From: Nesterenkonia aurantiaca
GTDB lineage: Bacteria; Actinomycetota; Actinomycetes; Actinomycetales; Micrococcaceae
DNA: 64,000 nt
Direction of reading: 5' to 3'
Assembly: GCF_004364585.1 (NCBI RefSeq)
Contig: NZ_SOAN01000007.1
Coordinates: forward strand, 152,177-216,176
In this document: positions 16,934 through 24,351 of the stretch, piece by piece
How the letters are laid out: every line of letters starts with the position of its first letter
Position numbering within the stretch: the stretch's first letter is position 1
Translations under genes and position numbers: made by a program
Notes under the pieces: generated by a model
Told to the model about the DNA's origin: nothing
The model's database searches: none
Seen by the model: only the letters and a program-made list of their open reading frames with translations

Positions 16934-17551
16934 ATGCCGAAGAAGATCGACCGTGAAGACCGCCGCCAGCAGATCGTGCGGACCTATCTGCGCATCGCTG
17001 ACCGAGATGGACTGGAGGCGGCGACCTCCCGGGCCGTGGCCACCGAGCTGGGAGTCTCGACCGGGTCGCTCTGGCATTACTTCACCGGGTTCGACGACGT
17101 CGTGTTTCGTGCCTTCACCTTGATCTTCGATCGCACGAACACCCGGATCACCGAGCAGGTCGGCGAGCTGGCCGGCCTGCGGGCTCTGATCGCCATGCTC
17201 CGAGAGATCCTGCCGGTCGGCGAGGAGACCGAACGTGAGGCCCTCATCGTGGCCAACTTCTGGGGCCGCGCATCATCGAAGCCTGAGCTCGGTCGGTTCC
17301 AGACCGAGGTCGGCGCTCGGTGGCACCGCCAGATCACCGACCTGCTCATCGAGGCGATAGAGGCCCAGGAGCTCATCGACTCCGTCCCGGTCGAGGAGCT
17401 CACCGATGTACTCATGGTGCTGATCACCGGCCTGCAGGTGGAATGCGCGCTGCGCACGCCGCTGTCCCCGGCGGAGCGGCAGTGGCGGATGGTCCGCCAC
17501 TGCCTCTCCCCCTGGCTCACCGAAACGGGCCATGCCGCGGTCATCGCCTGA
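16934..17551 (+). CDS. TetR-family regulator (BetI-like)
   Basis: The 205-residue protein has an N-terminal TetR helix-turn-helix (SRAVATELGVSTGSLWHYF) and a helical ligand-binding C-terminus. The ATG at 16934 (MPKKIDREDRR) has GGGAG nine bases upstream and follows the AraC gene by 27 bases, so the two may be cotranscribed. It is convergent with the copper amine oxidase gene. It is the best candidate to bind the TTGAGC-N4-GCTCAA palindromes on each side. Its ligand could be an amine, an aldehyde or an aryl acetate; the sequence does not say. Confidence 0.86.
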   Translation: MPKKIDREDRRQQIVRTYLRIADRDGLEAATSRAVATELGVSTGSLWHYFTGFDDVVFRAFTLIFDRTNTRITEQVGELAGLRALIAMLREILPVGEETEREALIVANFWGRASSKPELGRFQTEVGARWHRQITDLLIEAIEAQELIDSVPVEELTDVLMVLITGLQVECALRTPLSPAERQWRMVRHCLSPWLTETGHAAVIA

Positions 17552-17579
17552 GAGCTGCCCGACCCGCAGGTGAAACGGT

Positions 17580-19607
17580 TCAGCTGCAGCCGCAGCCGCA
17601 GCCGCCGGATCCCTCGGCATCACCGGATGCCTCGGCGCCGCCGGATCCTTCGGCATCACCGGTCCTGGAACCCTCCGGGGTCGCCGCGCAGTGCCCGGAG
17701 GGCTCCGGGGGCACGTCCAGGGTCGGGTTGCGGTCGAAGAAGCCGTTGGGGGTCAGCGTGAAGCCTGCATAGTCCACCGGCATGATCGGCCAGTCCTCGG
17801 TCCGCGGGAAATGGGTCAGCCCGAAGGTGTGCCACAACACCAGGTCTTCTCCCTCCAGCGAGCGATCCTGCTCGATGTAGCTCGGCAGCCCGCCGAATCC
17901 TGGGTTGAGATTCACCTGGTCGCCGGCTGGGAACTGCTCGTCGGGATGATGCTGGGTCACCCACAGATGGTGCCCGGCGAAGGCCGCGCGGCGCCGGATC
18001 GAGGAGTCCTCGGCGGCCAGCAGCGTGGGACTCTCCTCAGGGTGCAACAGATACGCGGTGGGAGCTCCGAGCCGGTTCGTCTGCTCCGCGCTGCTGATCT
18101 GCCAGACCCGCCCCACCGAGCCCTTGGCGTCGCGCACCGCCTGCTTCTCCGAACGCAGCCGGGTGACGCTGCGGGTAAAAGCATTGCCCCACGGGTTCTC
18201 CTCGCTGGTGGGCACCTGGACAGCGTCGATCTCATCGATCGAGTTCCTGATTCCATCCACGGTCATGTCCAGCCGGGCGCTGAAGAGGTGTTGATGGACG
18301 GGTGCCCCCAGACCCGGGGCCAGTTCGGTGGCGTAGGGGTAGTCGGGCGAGGGCATGCCGGAGGTGAAGACGATTCCGGTGGCCTTGGACTCCAGCTCGA
18401 TCTTGCCGTCAAGGTAGAGGTACCAGTAGAAGCCGTAGTCGTAGTTGCCCACCGTGACGAAGAAGGAGATCACGAGTCGGCGCTGGCGGCGCACCTCGCT
18501 GGTGCCCGAGAAGTCGTCGGTGTGCTTCCAGAGGATGCCGTAGTCCTCCTCGTGGATGCAGATCGCATTGGGCAACGTCTTGGGCCGACCGTGGTCATCG
18601 ACGACGACGGCGTCCACATAGGTGATCTCCCCCTTGCAGTCACAGCCGAGCTCCAAGGCGTTGGCGAGCCGACCGAACTGGTACTCACCGACGTCGAAGT
18701 AGTTCTGCCAGGCGTGGGTGGGTGTGGGGTCCCCATAGTTGACCACCATCTCCGCGACCGAGCCGCGGTAGAGGATGGGCCGGTCGACGCCGCGATCGTG
18801 GAAGCTCAGCTGGTGCAGGGTCAGACCCTCGCGGCCGTTGAACCCGACCCTGACCTTCCAGTTCTCCCAGGCCAGCACGCCGTCTTGGAGGCTGAAGCTG
18901 ACCCCCTCGGGCTGGGTGATGGAGATCGGCTTCAGCGAGGTGCGGTACTCCCCCCGAACGGCGGGGTCCAGGTAGTCACCGGACTCCTCGGGCACATGCA
19001 TCACCTCGGTCTCCACCACACGCAGGACCTTCTTATGGGTCAGGTCCACGTGGGCCACGACTCCGTCGATCGGATGCGCCCATACCGAGTCGCTCGGGTA
19101 GTCCTGGCGGAACGCCAGCGCGCGGACCATGCGCACCCCGACCTCATCGGAATAGCCGAAGATCCCTGCGGAGAGCCCGACGACGACGACCTGGTCCAGA
19201 TCGGTCACACCCCGCTTGGCGACCGCCTCGACCCAGCGCGGATCTGCCTTCACGATCGGGTCCGCGCCGGCGAGGTCTTCGTCGAAGCTCGGGGCCGAGC
19301 CCTTCTCCACCGCGTCGACCTCACGGCGTTCCACGATGGCCTCGCGGTCCAGGTCCAGCACCAGCTCGGTGAGTGTCAGCGTGCTCAGGTCCGTGAGCAG
19401 CAGCGCCACCTGACGCGGCAGCCGAACCCCGGGGCTCCAGGCGATGACGTCTTGCTTGCTGGGTTCGCGCAGCGTCACGTAGGAGACGCGGGTGGCATCG
19501 GTGAGCAGGGATTCGCGTTCCAGCACACCCCGCATCGCCTCGATCTCGGGGACCGAGAGCGGTGTCAGTGGGTGGCGGGACTGCGGGTCTGAGGTCTTGT
19601 CAGCCAT
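17580..19607 (-). CDS. Copper amine oxidase (TPQ cofactor; tyramine/phenylethylamine oxidase type)
   Basis: The 675-residue enzyme closely resembles Arthrobacter globiformis phenylethylamine/histamine oxidases. The topaquinone precursor is Tyr389 in TVGNYDYGFYWY. The catalytic base is Asp305 (YFDVGEYQ). Copper ligands are His438 and His440 (VHQHLF), with the third His expected in WHTFGLTHFPR. It converts primary amines to aldehydes, releasing NH3 and H2O2. No signal peptide is seen, so it is probably cytoplasmic like its Arthrobacter relatives. The C-terminal tail is unusual: a Gly/Glu/Asp repeat ending in alternating Cys and Gly (GGCGCGCS). The ATG at 19607 has a perfect AAGGAGG. It is divergent from the membrane protein and aldehyde dehydrogenase operon. 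Confidence 0.95.
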   Translation of the reverse strand: MADKTSDPQSRHPLTPLSVPEIEAMRGVLERESLLTDATRVSYVTLREPSKQDVIAWSPGVRLPRQVALLLTDLSTLTLTELVLDLDREAIVERREVDAVEKGSAPSFDEDLAGADPIVKADPRWVEAVAKRGVTDLDQVVVVGLSAGIFGYSDEVGVRMVRALAFRQDYPSDSVWAHPIDGVVAHVDLTHKKVLRVVETEVMHVPEESGDYLDPAVRGEYRTSLKPISITQPEGVSFSLQDGVLAWENWKVRVGFNGREGLTLHQLSFHDRGVDRPILYRGSVAEMVVNYGDPTPTHAWQNYFDVGEYQFGRLANALELGCDCKGEITYVDAVVVDDHGRPKTLPNAICIHEEDYGILWKHTDDFSGTSEVRRQRRLVISFFVTVGNYDYGFYWYLYLDGKIELESKATGIVFTSGMPSPDYPYATELAPGLGAPVHQHLFSARLDMTVDGIRNSIDEIDAVQVPTSEENPWGNAFTRSVTRLRSEKQAVRDAKGSVGRVWQISSAEQTNRLGAPTAYLLHPEESPTLLAAEDSSIRRRAAFAGHHLWVTQHHPDEQFPAGDQVNLNPGFGGLPSYIEQDRSLEGEDLVLWHTFGLTHFPRTEDWPIMPVDYAGFTLTPNGFFDRNPTLDVPPEPSGHCAATPEGSRTGDAEGSGGAEASGDAEGSGGCGCGCS
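17602..17662. repeat. 25-bp direct repeat within the amine oxidase tail
   Basis: Two 25-bp copies (17602-17626 and 17638-17662) differ at one base and encode GDAEGSGG twice in the C-terminal tail. The copies are 36 bases apart, a whole number of codons, so gain or loss of a unit would keep the frame and the terminal Cys-rich end. Confidence 0.7.
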
Positions 19608-19624
19608 GGTGATCCTCCTTATAG

Positions 19625-19640
19625 TTGAGCGCACGCTCAA
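19625..19640. promoter_or_regulatory. Palindromic operator, copy 2 (TTGAGC-N4-GCTCAA)
   Basis: TTGAGCGCACGCTCAA forms part of a perfect 18-bp dyad (19624-19641) between the divergent amine oxidase and membrane-protein genes. On the plus strand the left arm can serve as a -35 (TTGAGC), with TATGAC 17 bases downstream as -10, so a bound repressor would block the promoter. It shares 14 of 16 bases with the site at 15845-15860. Confidence 0.6.
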
Positions 19641-19682
19641 CAATAAATATGACACATCTCACACAGGTTTCGGAAGGGTTCG

Positions 19683-20285
19683 ATGCATATGACGATCCTG
19701 CTTCGTCGGACGGCGGCCGCGGGCGCCGCCCTCTCCGGACTGCTGCATCTGCTGATGCTCACCCATGGGCACCACCTGGGCTCGGCCCTGGCGATGGCGG
19801 GGATGGCGATCATCTGCCTGCCCTGCGCCGGGCATCTCTGGCGGACGCCCAGTCCCCGCTCCTGGCTCACGATCGCGGCGATGAATGCCGCCATGCTGGG
19901 GCTGCACCTCTGGCTGATCGCCGGGACCGAGCAGAGCCACACGGACCCTGTGAGCCGGACACCCGGCGCCGATCAGGCTCTGCTGGGCGACCATGCCCAT
20001 GCAGCCGCGGGCCCGCTGGGGACCGGCCTGCCCGCAGGCACCGAAGCCGCCGTCGTCGAACCTGGATCCGGCCCGGGCCTGCTGCACGAGGCGCTGCTGC
20101 CACTGGCCTCCGGGCTGGCCACCCTCGAGATCCTGCTGGCGGTCACGGCGCTGATCCTGCTGCGCAGAGGACCAAGCGTGCAGACAGGCAACAGAGCCCT
20201 GCACGCTGAATCAATCTCGATCTGCGCGAACGAGGCCATTCTGATCCCAGCACCATCCCCCACCGACAAAGGAGTCACCCGATGA
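19683..20285 (+). CDS. His-containing membrane protein in the amine oxidase region
   Basis: The 200-residue protein has no recognised family. It has hydrophobic helices at about residues 8-27, 33-50, 60-82 and 140-160, with His-rich spots at the first helix (HLLMLTHGHH) and in the loop (HTDPV, LLGDHAHAAAG). The C-terminus is hydrophilic. A GGAAGGG ribosome binding site precedes the ATG at 19683. Its stop overlaps the aldehyde dehydrogenase start (ATGA), so it is translationally coupled to a catabolic enzyme. It is divergent from a copper enzyme and its His clusters could bind metal, so a role in copper supply is a reasonable guess. A role in amine uptake is another. Confidence 0.65.
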   Translation: MHMTILLRRTAAAGAALSGLLHLLMLTHGHHLGSALAMAGMAIICLPCAGHLWRTPSPRSWLTIAAMNAAMLGLHLWLIAGTEQSHTDPVSRTPGADQALLGDHAHAAAGPLGTGLPAGTEAAVVEPGSGPGLLHEALLPLASGLATLEILLAVTALILLRRGPSVQTGNRALHAESISICANEAILIPAPSPTDKGVTR

Positions 20286-21691
20286 GCACCCAGACCACTG
20301 ACCTTCTGGACCGCATCCAGGATCCCGAAACGGGGCGTGAGATCCTCGATCCGGCCACCGGCGAACGGGTGGGCTTCGCCCCTCAGGCCACCGCCGAGGA
20401 CCTCGACGCCGCGGTCGCCCGCGCCCTTGCAGCGCAGCCGGGCTGGGCCGCCAGCGGCGAGGACACGCGCAGGCAGGCCCTGCATGCCGCCGCGGACGCC
20501 GTGGAGGCCCACGCCGAAGAGCTCGCCCGACTGCTCTCGCGGGAGCAGGGCAAACCGCTGAACGGTCCGAACGCCAGGTTTGAGGTGGGAGCCTGCGCGG
20601 CGTGGCTGCGCACCACCGCCGATCTGACCCTGGAGCCCGAGGTGATCGTCGACGACGAATCCGGCCGAGCCATCATGCACTACCGTCCGCTGGGCGTGGT
20701 CGGGGCGATCGGTCCCTGGAACTGGCCGATGATGATCTCGATCTGGCAGATCGCGCCGAGTCTGCGGATGGGCAACACCGTGGTGATCAAGCCCAGCGGG
20801 TATACCCCGTTGAGCGTGCTCGCGCTGGTGGAGGTGCTCAATTCTGCGCTGCCGGCAGATGTCCTGCTCGCGGTTCCGGGCCGCGGTGATATCGGCGACC
20901 GGCTCTCCCGGCACCCTGATGTCGCGAAGATCATGTTCACCGGCTCCACCGAGACCGGGAAGTCCATCGTGAAGGCCGCCTCGGACACCATGAAGCGGAT
21001 GACCATGGAGCTCGGCGGCAACGACGCCGGGATCGTGCTTGAGGACGCAGACCCACGTGCTCTGGCCGAGGGGATCTTCTGGGGAGCGTTCATCAACACC
21101 GGGCAGACCTGTGCGGCGCTGAAGCGGCTCTACGTGCCGGATGCGATCTATGACGAGGTCTGTGAGGCGCTCATCGAGGTGGCCAAGACCATGCCGATGG
21201 GCATCGGGCTCGAAGAGCAGAATGTGCTCGGTCCGCTGCAGAACCGGGCGCAGTGGGAGATCGTGGACCGGCTGGTGCGGGCGGCCAAGGACTCCGGCGC
21301 GCGGGTGCTGCTCGGCGGCGATCCCGACCAGGAGGCCGCCGGGAACTTCTACCCGACAACCCTGGTCGCCGACATCGACCCGCAGAACCCCCTGGTCATC
21401 GAGGAGCAGTTCGGCCCGGCCCTGCCGATCATCCGGTACACGGACCTGGATCAGGCCGTGGAGTGGGCGAACGCCCTGGACGAGGCTCTGGGCTCCTCGG
21501 TCTGGTCAGCGGACCCCGCCCGCGCGGTCGAGGTCGCGGCCCGACTCGTGGCCGGCACCACCTGGATCAACAAGCACGGCGCGGTTGATCCTCGGATCCC
21601 CTTCGGCGGCGCCCGAGAGTCCGGGTTCGGCATGGAGTTCGGCGTGGCCGGACTGAAAGAGGTCGCTCAGCCGCATGTGATCAGCCAGTAG
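20282..21691 (+). CDS. Aldehyde dehydrogenase, likely arylacetaldehyde dehydrogenase
   Basis: The 469-residue aldehyde dehydrogenase has Asn147 (GPWNWPMM), Glu243 (TMELGGNDAG) and nucleophile Cys277 (NTGQTCAALKRL). The N-terminus is short, as in the class that acts on aryl and amino aldehydes. Divergent linkage to a copper amine oxidase suggests it oxidises the aldehyde that enzyme makes, such as (hydroxy)phenylacetaldehyde to (hydroxy)phenylacetate, the entry to the hpa pathway. This is the FeaB/PadA role in E. coli, but sequence alone does not prove the substrate. It overlaps the upstream membrane protein gene and is followed by a strong terminator. Confidence 0.87.
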   Translation: MSTQTTDLLDRIQDPETGREILDPATGERVGFAPQATAEDLDAAVARALAAQPGWAASGEDTRRQALHAAADAVEAHAEELARLLSREQGKPLNGPNARFEVGACAAWLRTTADLTLEPEVIVDDESGRAIMHYRPLGVVGAIGPWNWPMMISIWQIAPSLRMGNTVVIKPSGYTPLSVLALVEVLNSALPADVLLAVPGRGDIGDRLSRHPDVAKIMFTGSTETGKSIVKAASDTMKRMTMELGGNDAGIVLEDADPRALAEGIFWGAFINTGQTCAALKRLYVPDAIYDEVCEALIEVAKTMPMGIGLEEQNVLGPLQNRAQWEIVDRLVRAAKDSGARVLLGGDPDQEAAGNFYPTTLVADIDPQNPLVIEEQFGPALPIIRYTDLDQAVEWANALDEALGSSVWSADPARAVEVAARLVAGTTWINKHGAVDPRIPFGGARESGFGMEFGVAGLKEVAQPHVISQ

Positions 21692-21707
21692 CACCCGACT
21701 GCGCGGA

Positions 21708-21738
21708 AAGGGGAGCCCCCTCGTCGGGGGCTCCCCTT
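21708..21738 (+). terminator. Strong hairpin after the aldehyde dehydrogenase
   Basis: A perfect 13-bp stem (AAGGGGAGCCCCC with its complement) closes a five-base loop, 17 bases after the stop. No U-tract follows, which is common in actinobacteria. It separates the catabolic operon from the convergent metal module and could serve both. Confidence 0.75.
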
Positions 21739-21754
21739 CCGGTGCGCGAGCGGC

Positions 21755-21922
21755 TCAGTGCTCGTCGTAGTGGTCCTCATGGGCGGCGTGGCGGTGGCCG
21801 TCGTGGACGTAGTCCACATGGTCACCGTGCTCCACGGCCTCGTGTCCACAGTTCTCGCCGTGGGTGTGGTCTTCGAGCTTGTGCTCCGCGGTGCGGTGCT
21901 CGTGGGTCTGGTGCTCAGTCAT
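21755..21922 (-). CDS. Histidine-rich small metal-binding protein
   Basis: The 55-residue protein has 15 histidines, 9 glutamates and one Cys (GENCGHE), ending in VDYVHDGHRHAAHEDHYDEH. Short proteins of this form are widespread in actinobacteria beside ArsR/SmtB regulators. Some databases label them zinc transporter permeases, but this one has no membrane segment. It overlaps the ArsR gene by eight bases, so the two are one operon. Zinc, or nickel/cobalt, buffering or delivery in the cytoplasm is the likely role. Confidence 0.82.
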   Translation of the reverse strand: MTEHQTHEHRTAEHKLEDHTHGENCGHEAVEHGDHVDYVHDGHRHAAHEDHYDEH

Positions 21923-22253
21923 GATGGTGCTCCTCACCGGCGGACACGCCCGCCGATTCTTGGGGTAGTGGTTCCTGGACGTGGGCAACGGCGTCGGCGA
22001 TGACATGGGAGACGTGCTCGTCGGCCAATCTGTGCTCGATCTCCCGGCCTTGGCGCTCGGCGAGCACCAGGCCCGCCTGCTTGAGCGTGCGCAGGTGCTG
22101 GGAGACCAGCGGCTGAGACATCGAGGTCAGCTCCACGAGCTCGTTCACGGTCCTGGGGGAAGCTCCGATCAGGCACAGCAACCGGAGCCTCGACTCATGA
22201 CCGAGAACCTTGAACAGCTGGGCCGCGCTGGTCAGCGCCGGGTTGTCACTCAC
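21915..22253 (-). CDS. ArsR/SmtB-family metal-responsive repressor
   Basis: The protein has about 112 residues with a winged helix-turn-helix of ArsR type (VNELVELTSMSQPLVSQHLRTLKQAGLVLAERQGREIEHRL), then VSHVIADAVAHV and a His-rich end (EEHHHD). The C-terminal Asp/His helix suits an alpha-5 zinc site as in SmtB and CzrA. I start it at the GTG at 22253 (VSDNPALTSAAQ), where homology begins; no clear ribosome binding site is seen, so it may be leaderless or nearly so. It precedes and overlaps the histidine-rich protein gene. An AT-rich dyad just upstream is the likely operator. Confidence 0.85.
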   Translation of the reverse strand: MSDNPALTSAAQLFKVLGHESRLRLLCLIGASPRTVNELVELTSMSQPLVSQHLRTLKQAGLVLAERQGREIEHRLADEHVSHVIADAVAHVQEPLPQESAGVSAGEEHHHD

Positions 22254-22273
22254 AACAACAGAACACCAGATAT

Positions 22274-22297
22274 ATAAGAATATTGCAATATATTTAT
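22274..22297. promoter_or_regulatory. AT-rich dyad, candidate ArsR/SmtB operator
   Basis: A perfect 12-bp palindrome ATATTGCAATAT (22280-22291) sits within a longer imperfect dyad (about 9 of 12 arm positions). The segment is strikingly AT-rich for this genome and lies 21 bases upstream of the ArsR start, resembling the 12-2-12 operators of SmtB-type repressors. It overlaps the 3' end of the next upstream gene. Confidence 0.55.
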
Positions 22298-22632
22298 TGA
22301 GACGCACTCTCATCTGTGTCATCCATCGCATCGAGCTCGGCCAGCGCATCCTCGGCCGCCGCGATCCGCCGGGCCTCGGGGAGCTCCCACCAGTAAGGGC
22401 CGCGCTCTCCCAGCCCGGTCTTGGCGAGACCGACCCGTCTCCGCGAGGCGGCCACCCGCTCCGCGTCGTCGGTCTTCTTCCCGGCCCCGACCCCGGACCT
22501 TCCACGGCCCAGATGTGACTTCAACGCGGCCACCAGCTCCTCGGGAAGCGCCGGATCGGTGCGGCGCCAGCGTCGTCCCTTGATCACCAGCCAGCGCTCG
22601 GACTCCTGGGCAGATCGCGTCTCCTCGGCCAT
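22294..22632 (-). CDS. Small conserved actinobacterial protein
   Basis: The 112-residue hydrophilic protein has RWLVIKGRRWRRTDPALPEEL, then ALKSHLGRGRSGVG, a Lys/Arg-rich middle (ASRRRVGLAKTGLGERG) and an acidic end (AELDAMDDTDES). Similar actinobacterial proteins are often labelled biopolymer transporter Tol, a name with no sequence basis that I can see. The basic middle could bind nucleic acid. The ATG at 22632 has AAGGAG six bases upstream. It is divergent from the photolyase gene, and association with DNA repair is possible but unproven. Confidence 0.7.
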   Translation of the reverse strand: MAEETRSAQESERWLVIKGRRWRRTDPALPEELVAALKSHLGRGRSGVGAGKKTDDAERVAASRRRVGLAKTGLGERGPYWWELPEARRIAAAEDALAELDAMDDTDESASQ

Positions 22633-22732
22633 CGACATCTCCTTCATCGGCCCAGTGGATGATCGGGCACTCCTGCTACTGTGCCAGCCAGGACGGCCGT
22701 TCGCGCGGCGCCGCTTCGCCGAAAGGGCACTG

Positions 22733-24118
22733 ATGACCCGCACGCTCCTCTGGTTCCGCGACGATCTGCGCACCGCAGATCATGAAGCGCTGCTCACCGC
22801 GTGTCAGCGCGCGCAGAATCCGGGCGATGTCCTGGCACTCTATGTCCTCGATGAGGTGAGCCCGGGGGTGCGTCCGCTGGGCGGTGCGGTGAAGTGGTGG
22901 CTGCATCACGCGCTGGCGTCGATGCGGGAAGAACTTGCCGAGCTCGGCATCCCGCTGCTGCTGCGCGCCGGAGATCCCGCAGTGATCCTGCCCGCCCTGG
23001 CCCAGGAGCTCGGCGCCGAGAAGGTGCAGTGGTCGCGGCGCTACGGCGGACCCGAGCGCGCGGTGGACGCCGGGATCAAGGCCGCGCTGCCTGAGCTGGG
23101 CATCGAGGTGGAGAGCTTCAACGCCTCGCTGCTGCATGAGCCCTGGACCGTGCAGACCAACACCGGCGGACCCTATAAGGTCTACACCCCCTTCTGGAAG
23201 CAGATCAGCGTGCGCGACCCTGGGGCCCCGCATGAGCGTCCGGCTGCGCTGGGCACGCTTGCCCAGGCCGAGGCGGCGCTTCCCACCCTGGAACAGGGTG
23301 CCGGGGATCTCGAGGCGTGGGAGCTGCTGCCCACCCGTCCGGACTGGGCCGGGGGCCTGCGTGAGAACTGGACCCCCACCGAGGCCGGGGGCCACGATCG
23401 GCTGCGCGAGTTCCTGGAACACCAGGTCGAGGACTACGACGACGCCCGGGACACCCCAGCCGGGGACGGCACCTCCCGGATCTCGCCCTACCTGCGCTTC
23501 GGCCAGCTCAGCCCGCGCCAGGTATGGCACGCCGCGCATCAGCAGACCGATGAGGCGGTGGACAAGTTCCTCTCCGAGATCGGCTGGCGGGAGTTCTGCT
23601 GGCACCTGCTCTTCCACTTCCCGCAGCTGCCGCACACCAATCTTCGCGCCCAGTTCGACGCCTACCCCTGGAAGTCGCGCCGCGACGCGCCCGAAGACTT
23701 CCGCGCCTGGTCCAAGGGCGAGACCGGGTTCCCCTGGGTGGATGCCGGGCAGCGGCAGCTCTGGGAGACCGGACACATGCACAACCGGGTACGGATGGCC
23801 TCGGCGAGCCTGCTGATCAAGAACCTGGGCATCGACTGGCGCGAGGGTGAGGCCTGGTTCTGGGACACCCTGGTCGACGCCGATGCCGCCTCGAACCCGG
23901 CAAACTGGCAGTGGGTGGCCGGCTGCGGAATGGACGCCGCGCCCTACTTCCGGATCTTCAACCCGGAGCGGCAGCGGGAGCGCTTCGACCCCAAGGGCAC
24001 CTATGTCAGCACCTGGATCCCGGAGCTGAACTCCCCCGACTACGCCACCCCGATCGTGGACCTGAAGGCCTCGCGCGAGGAGGCGCTGGAGCACTACAGC
24101 CAGATCAGCGGCAAGTGA
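22733..24118 (+). CDS. phrB: Deoxyribodipyrimidine photolyase (cryptochrome/photolyase family)
   Basis: The 461-residue flavoprotein starts with the antenna-domain alpha/beta fold (TLLWFRDDLRTADHEALL). The C-terminal helical FAD domain has the photolyase blocks SRISPYLRFGQLSPRQVW, FLSEIGWREFCWHLL, FPWVDAGQRQLWETGHMHNRVRM, DWREGEAWFWDTLVDAD and NWQWVAGCGMDA. It repairs cyclobutane pyrimidine dimers using blue light. The conserved tryptophans for electron transfer (NPANWQWVAG, GEAWFW) are present. The ATG at 22733 follows AAAGGG. It stands alone and is divergent from the small conserved protein. Confidence 0.93.
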   Translation: MTRTLLWFRDDLRTADHEALLTACQRAQNPGDVLALYVLDEVSPGVRPLGGAVKWWLHHALASMREELAELGIPLLLRAGDPAVILPALAQELGAEKVQWSRRYGGPERAVDAGIKAALPELGIEVESFNASLLHEPWTVQTNTGGPYKVYTPFWKQISVRDPGAPHERPAALGTLAQAEAALPTLEQGAGDLEAWELLPTRPDWAGGLRENWTPTEAGGHDRLREFLEHQVEDYDDARDTPAGDGTSRISPYLRFGQLSPRQVWHAAHQQTDEAVDKFLSEIGWREFCWHLLFHFPQLPHTNLRAQFDAYPWKSRRDAPEDFRAWSKGETGFPWVDAGQRQLWETGHMHNRVRMASASLLIKNLGIDWREGEAWFWDTLVDADAASNPANWQWVAGCGMDAAPYFRIFNPERQRERFDPKGTYVSTWIPELNSPDYATPIVDLKASREEALEHYSQISGK

Positions 24119-24351
24119 TCCGCCCGCCCATGGGGTAGGGTGGAGATTCTGGTGCCCACCTCGTGTGAGTGCCCGCGTCGTAAGAACGCCTTGATCAACG
24201 GGGCCGTGTTTTCCACCGGCCCACGTTTCAGCAGTGATTTTCTCGCGGCGACCGAGTGCATCAACCGATGCCTTCGCCCCAAGCCAGACCAGTCTCAGGC
24301 GGGTATACCCCTGCCTCCTCTGTGTCTGGCGCTTTCTGAAAGGCTCCCGCC
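24119..24351 (+). other. Non-coding leader upstream of the DEAD-box helicase
   Basis: These 233 bases between the photolyase and helicase genes contain no coding region I can support. A long untranslated leader is common for cold-shock helicase genes and is often used for autoregulation. No defined riboswitch or convincing hairpin was recognised. GAAAGG near the right end is the ribosome binding site for the helicase. Confidence 0.4.

Noticed and set aside
17691..19592. A 633-codon plus-strand frame opposite the copper amine oxidase
   Set aside because: The amine oxidase on the other strand has all cofactor and copper residues. The antisense translation shows no domain and lacks a ribosome binding site.
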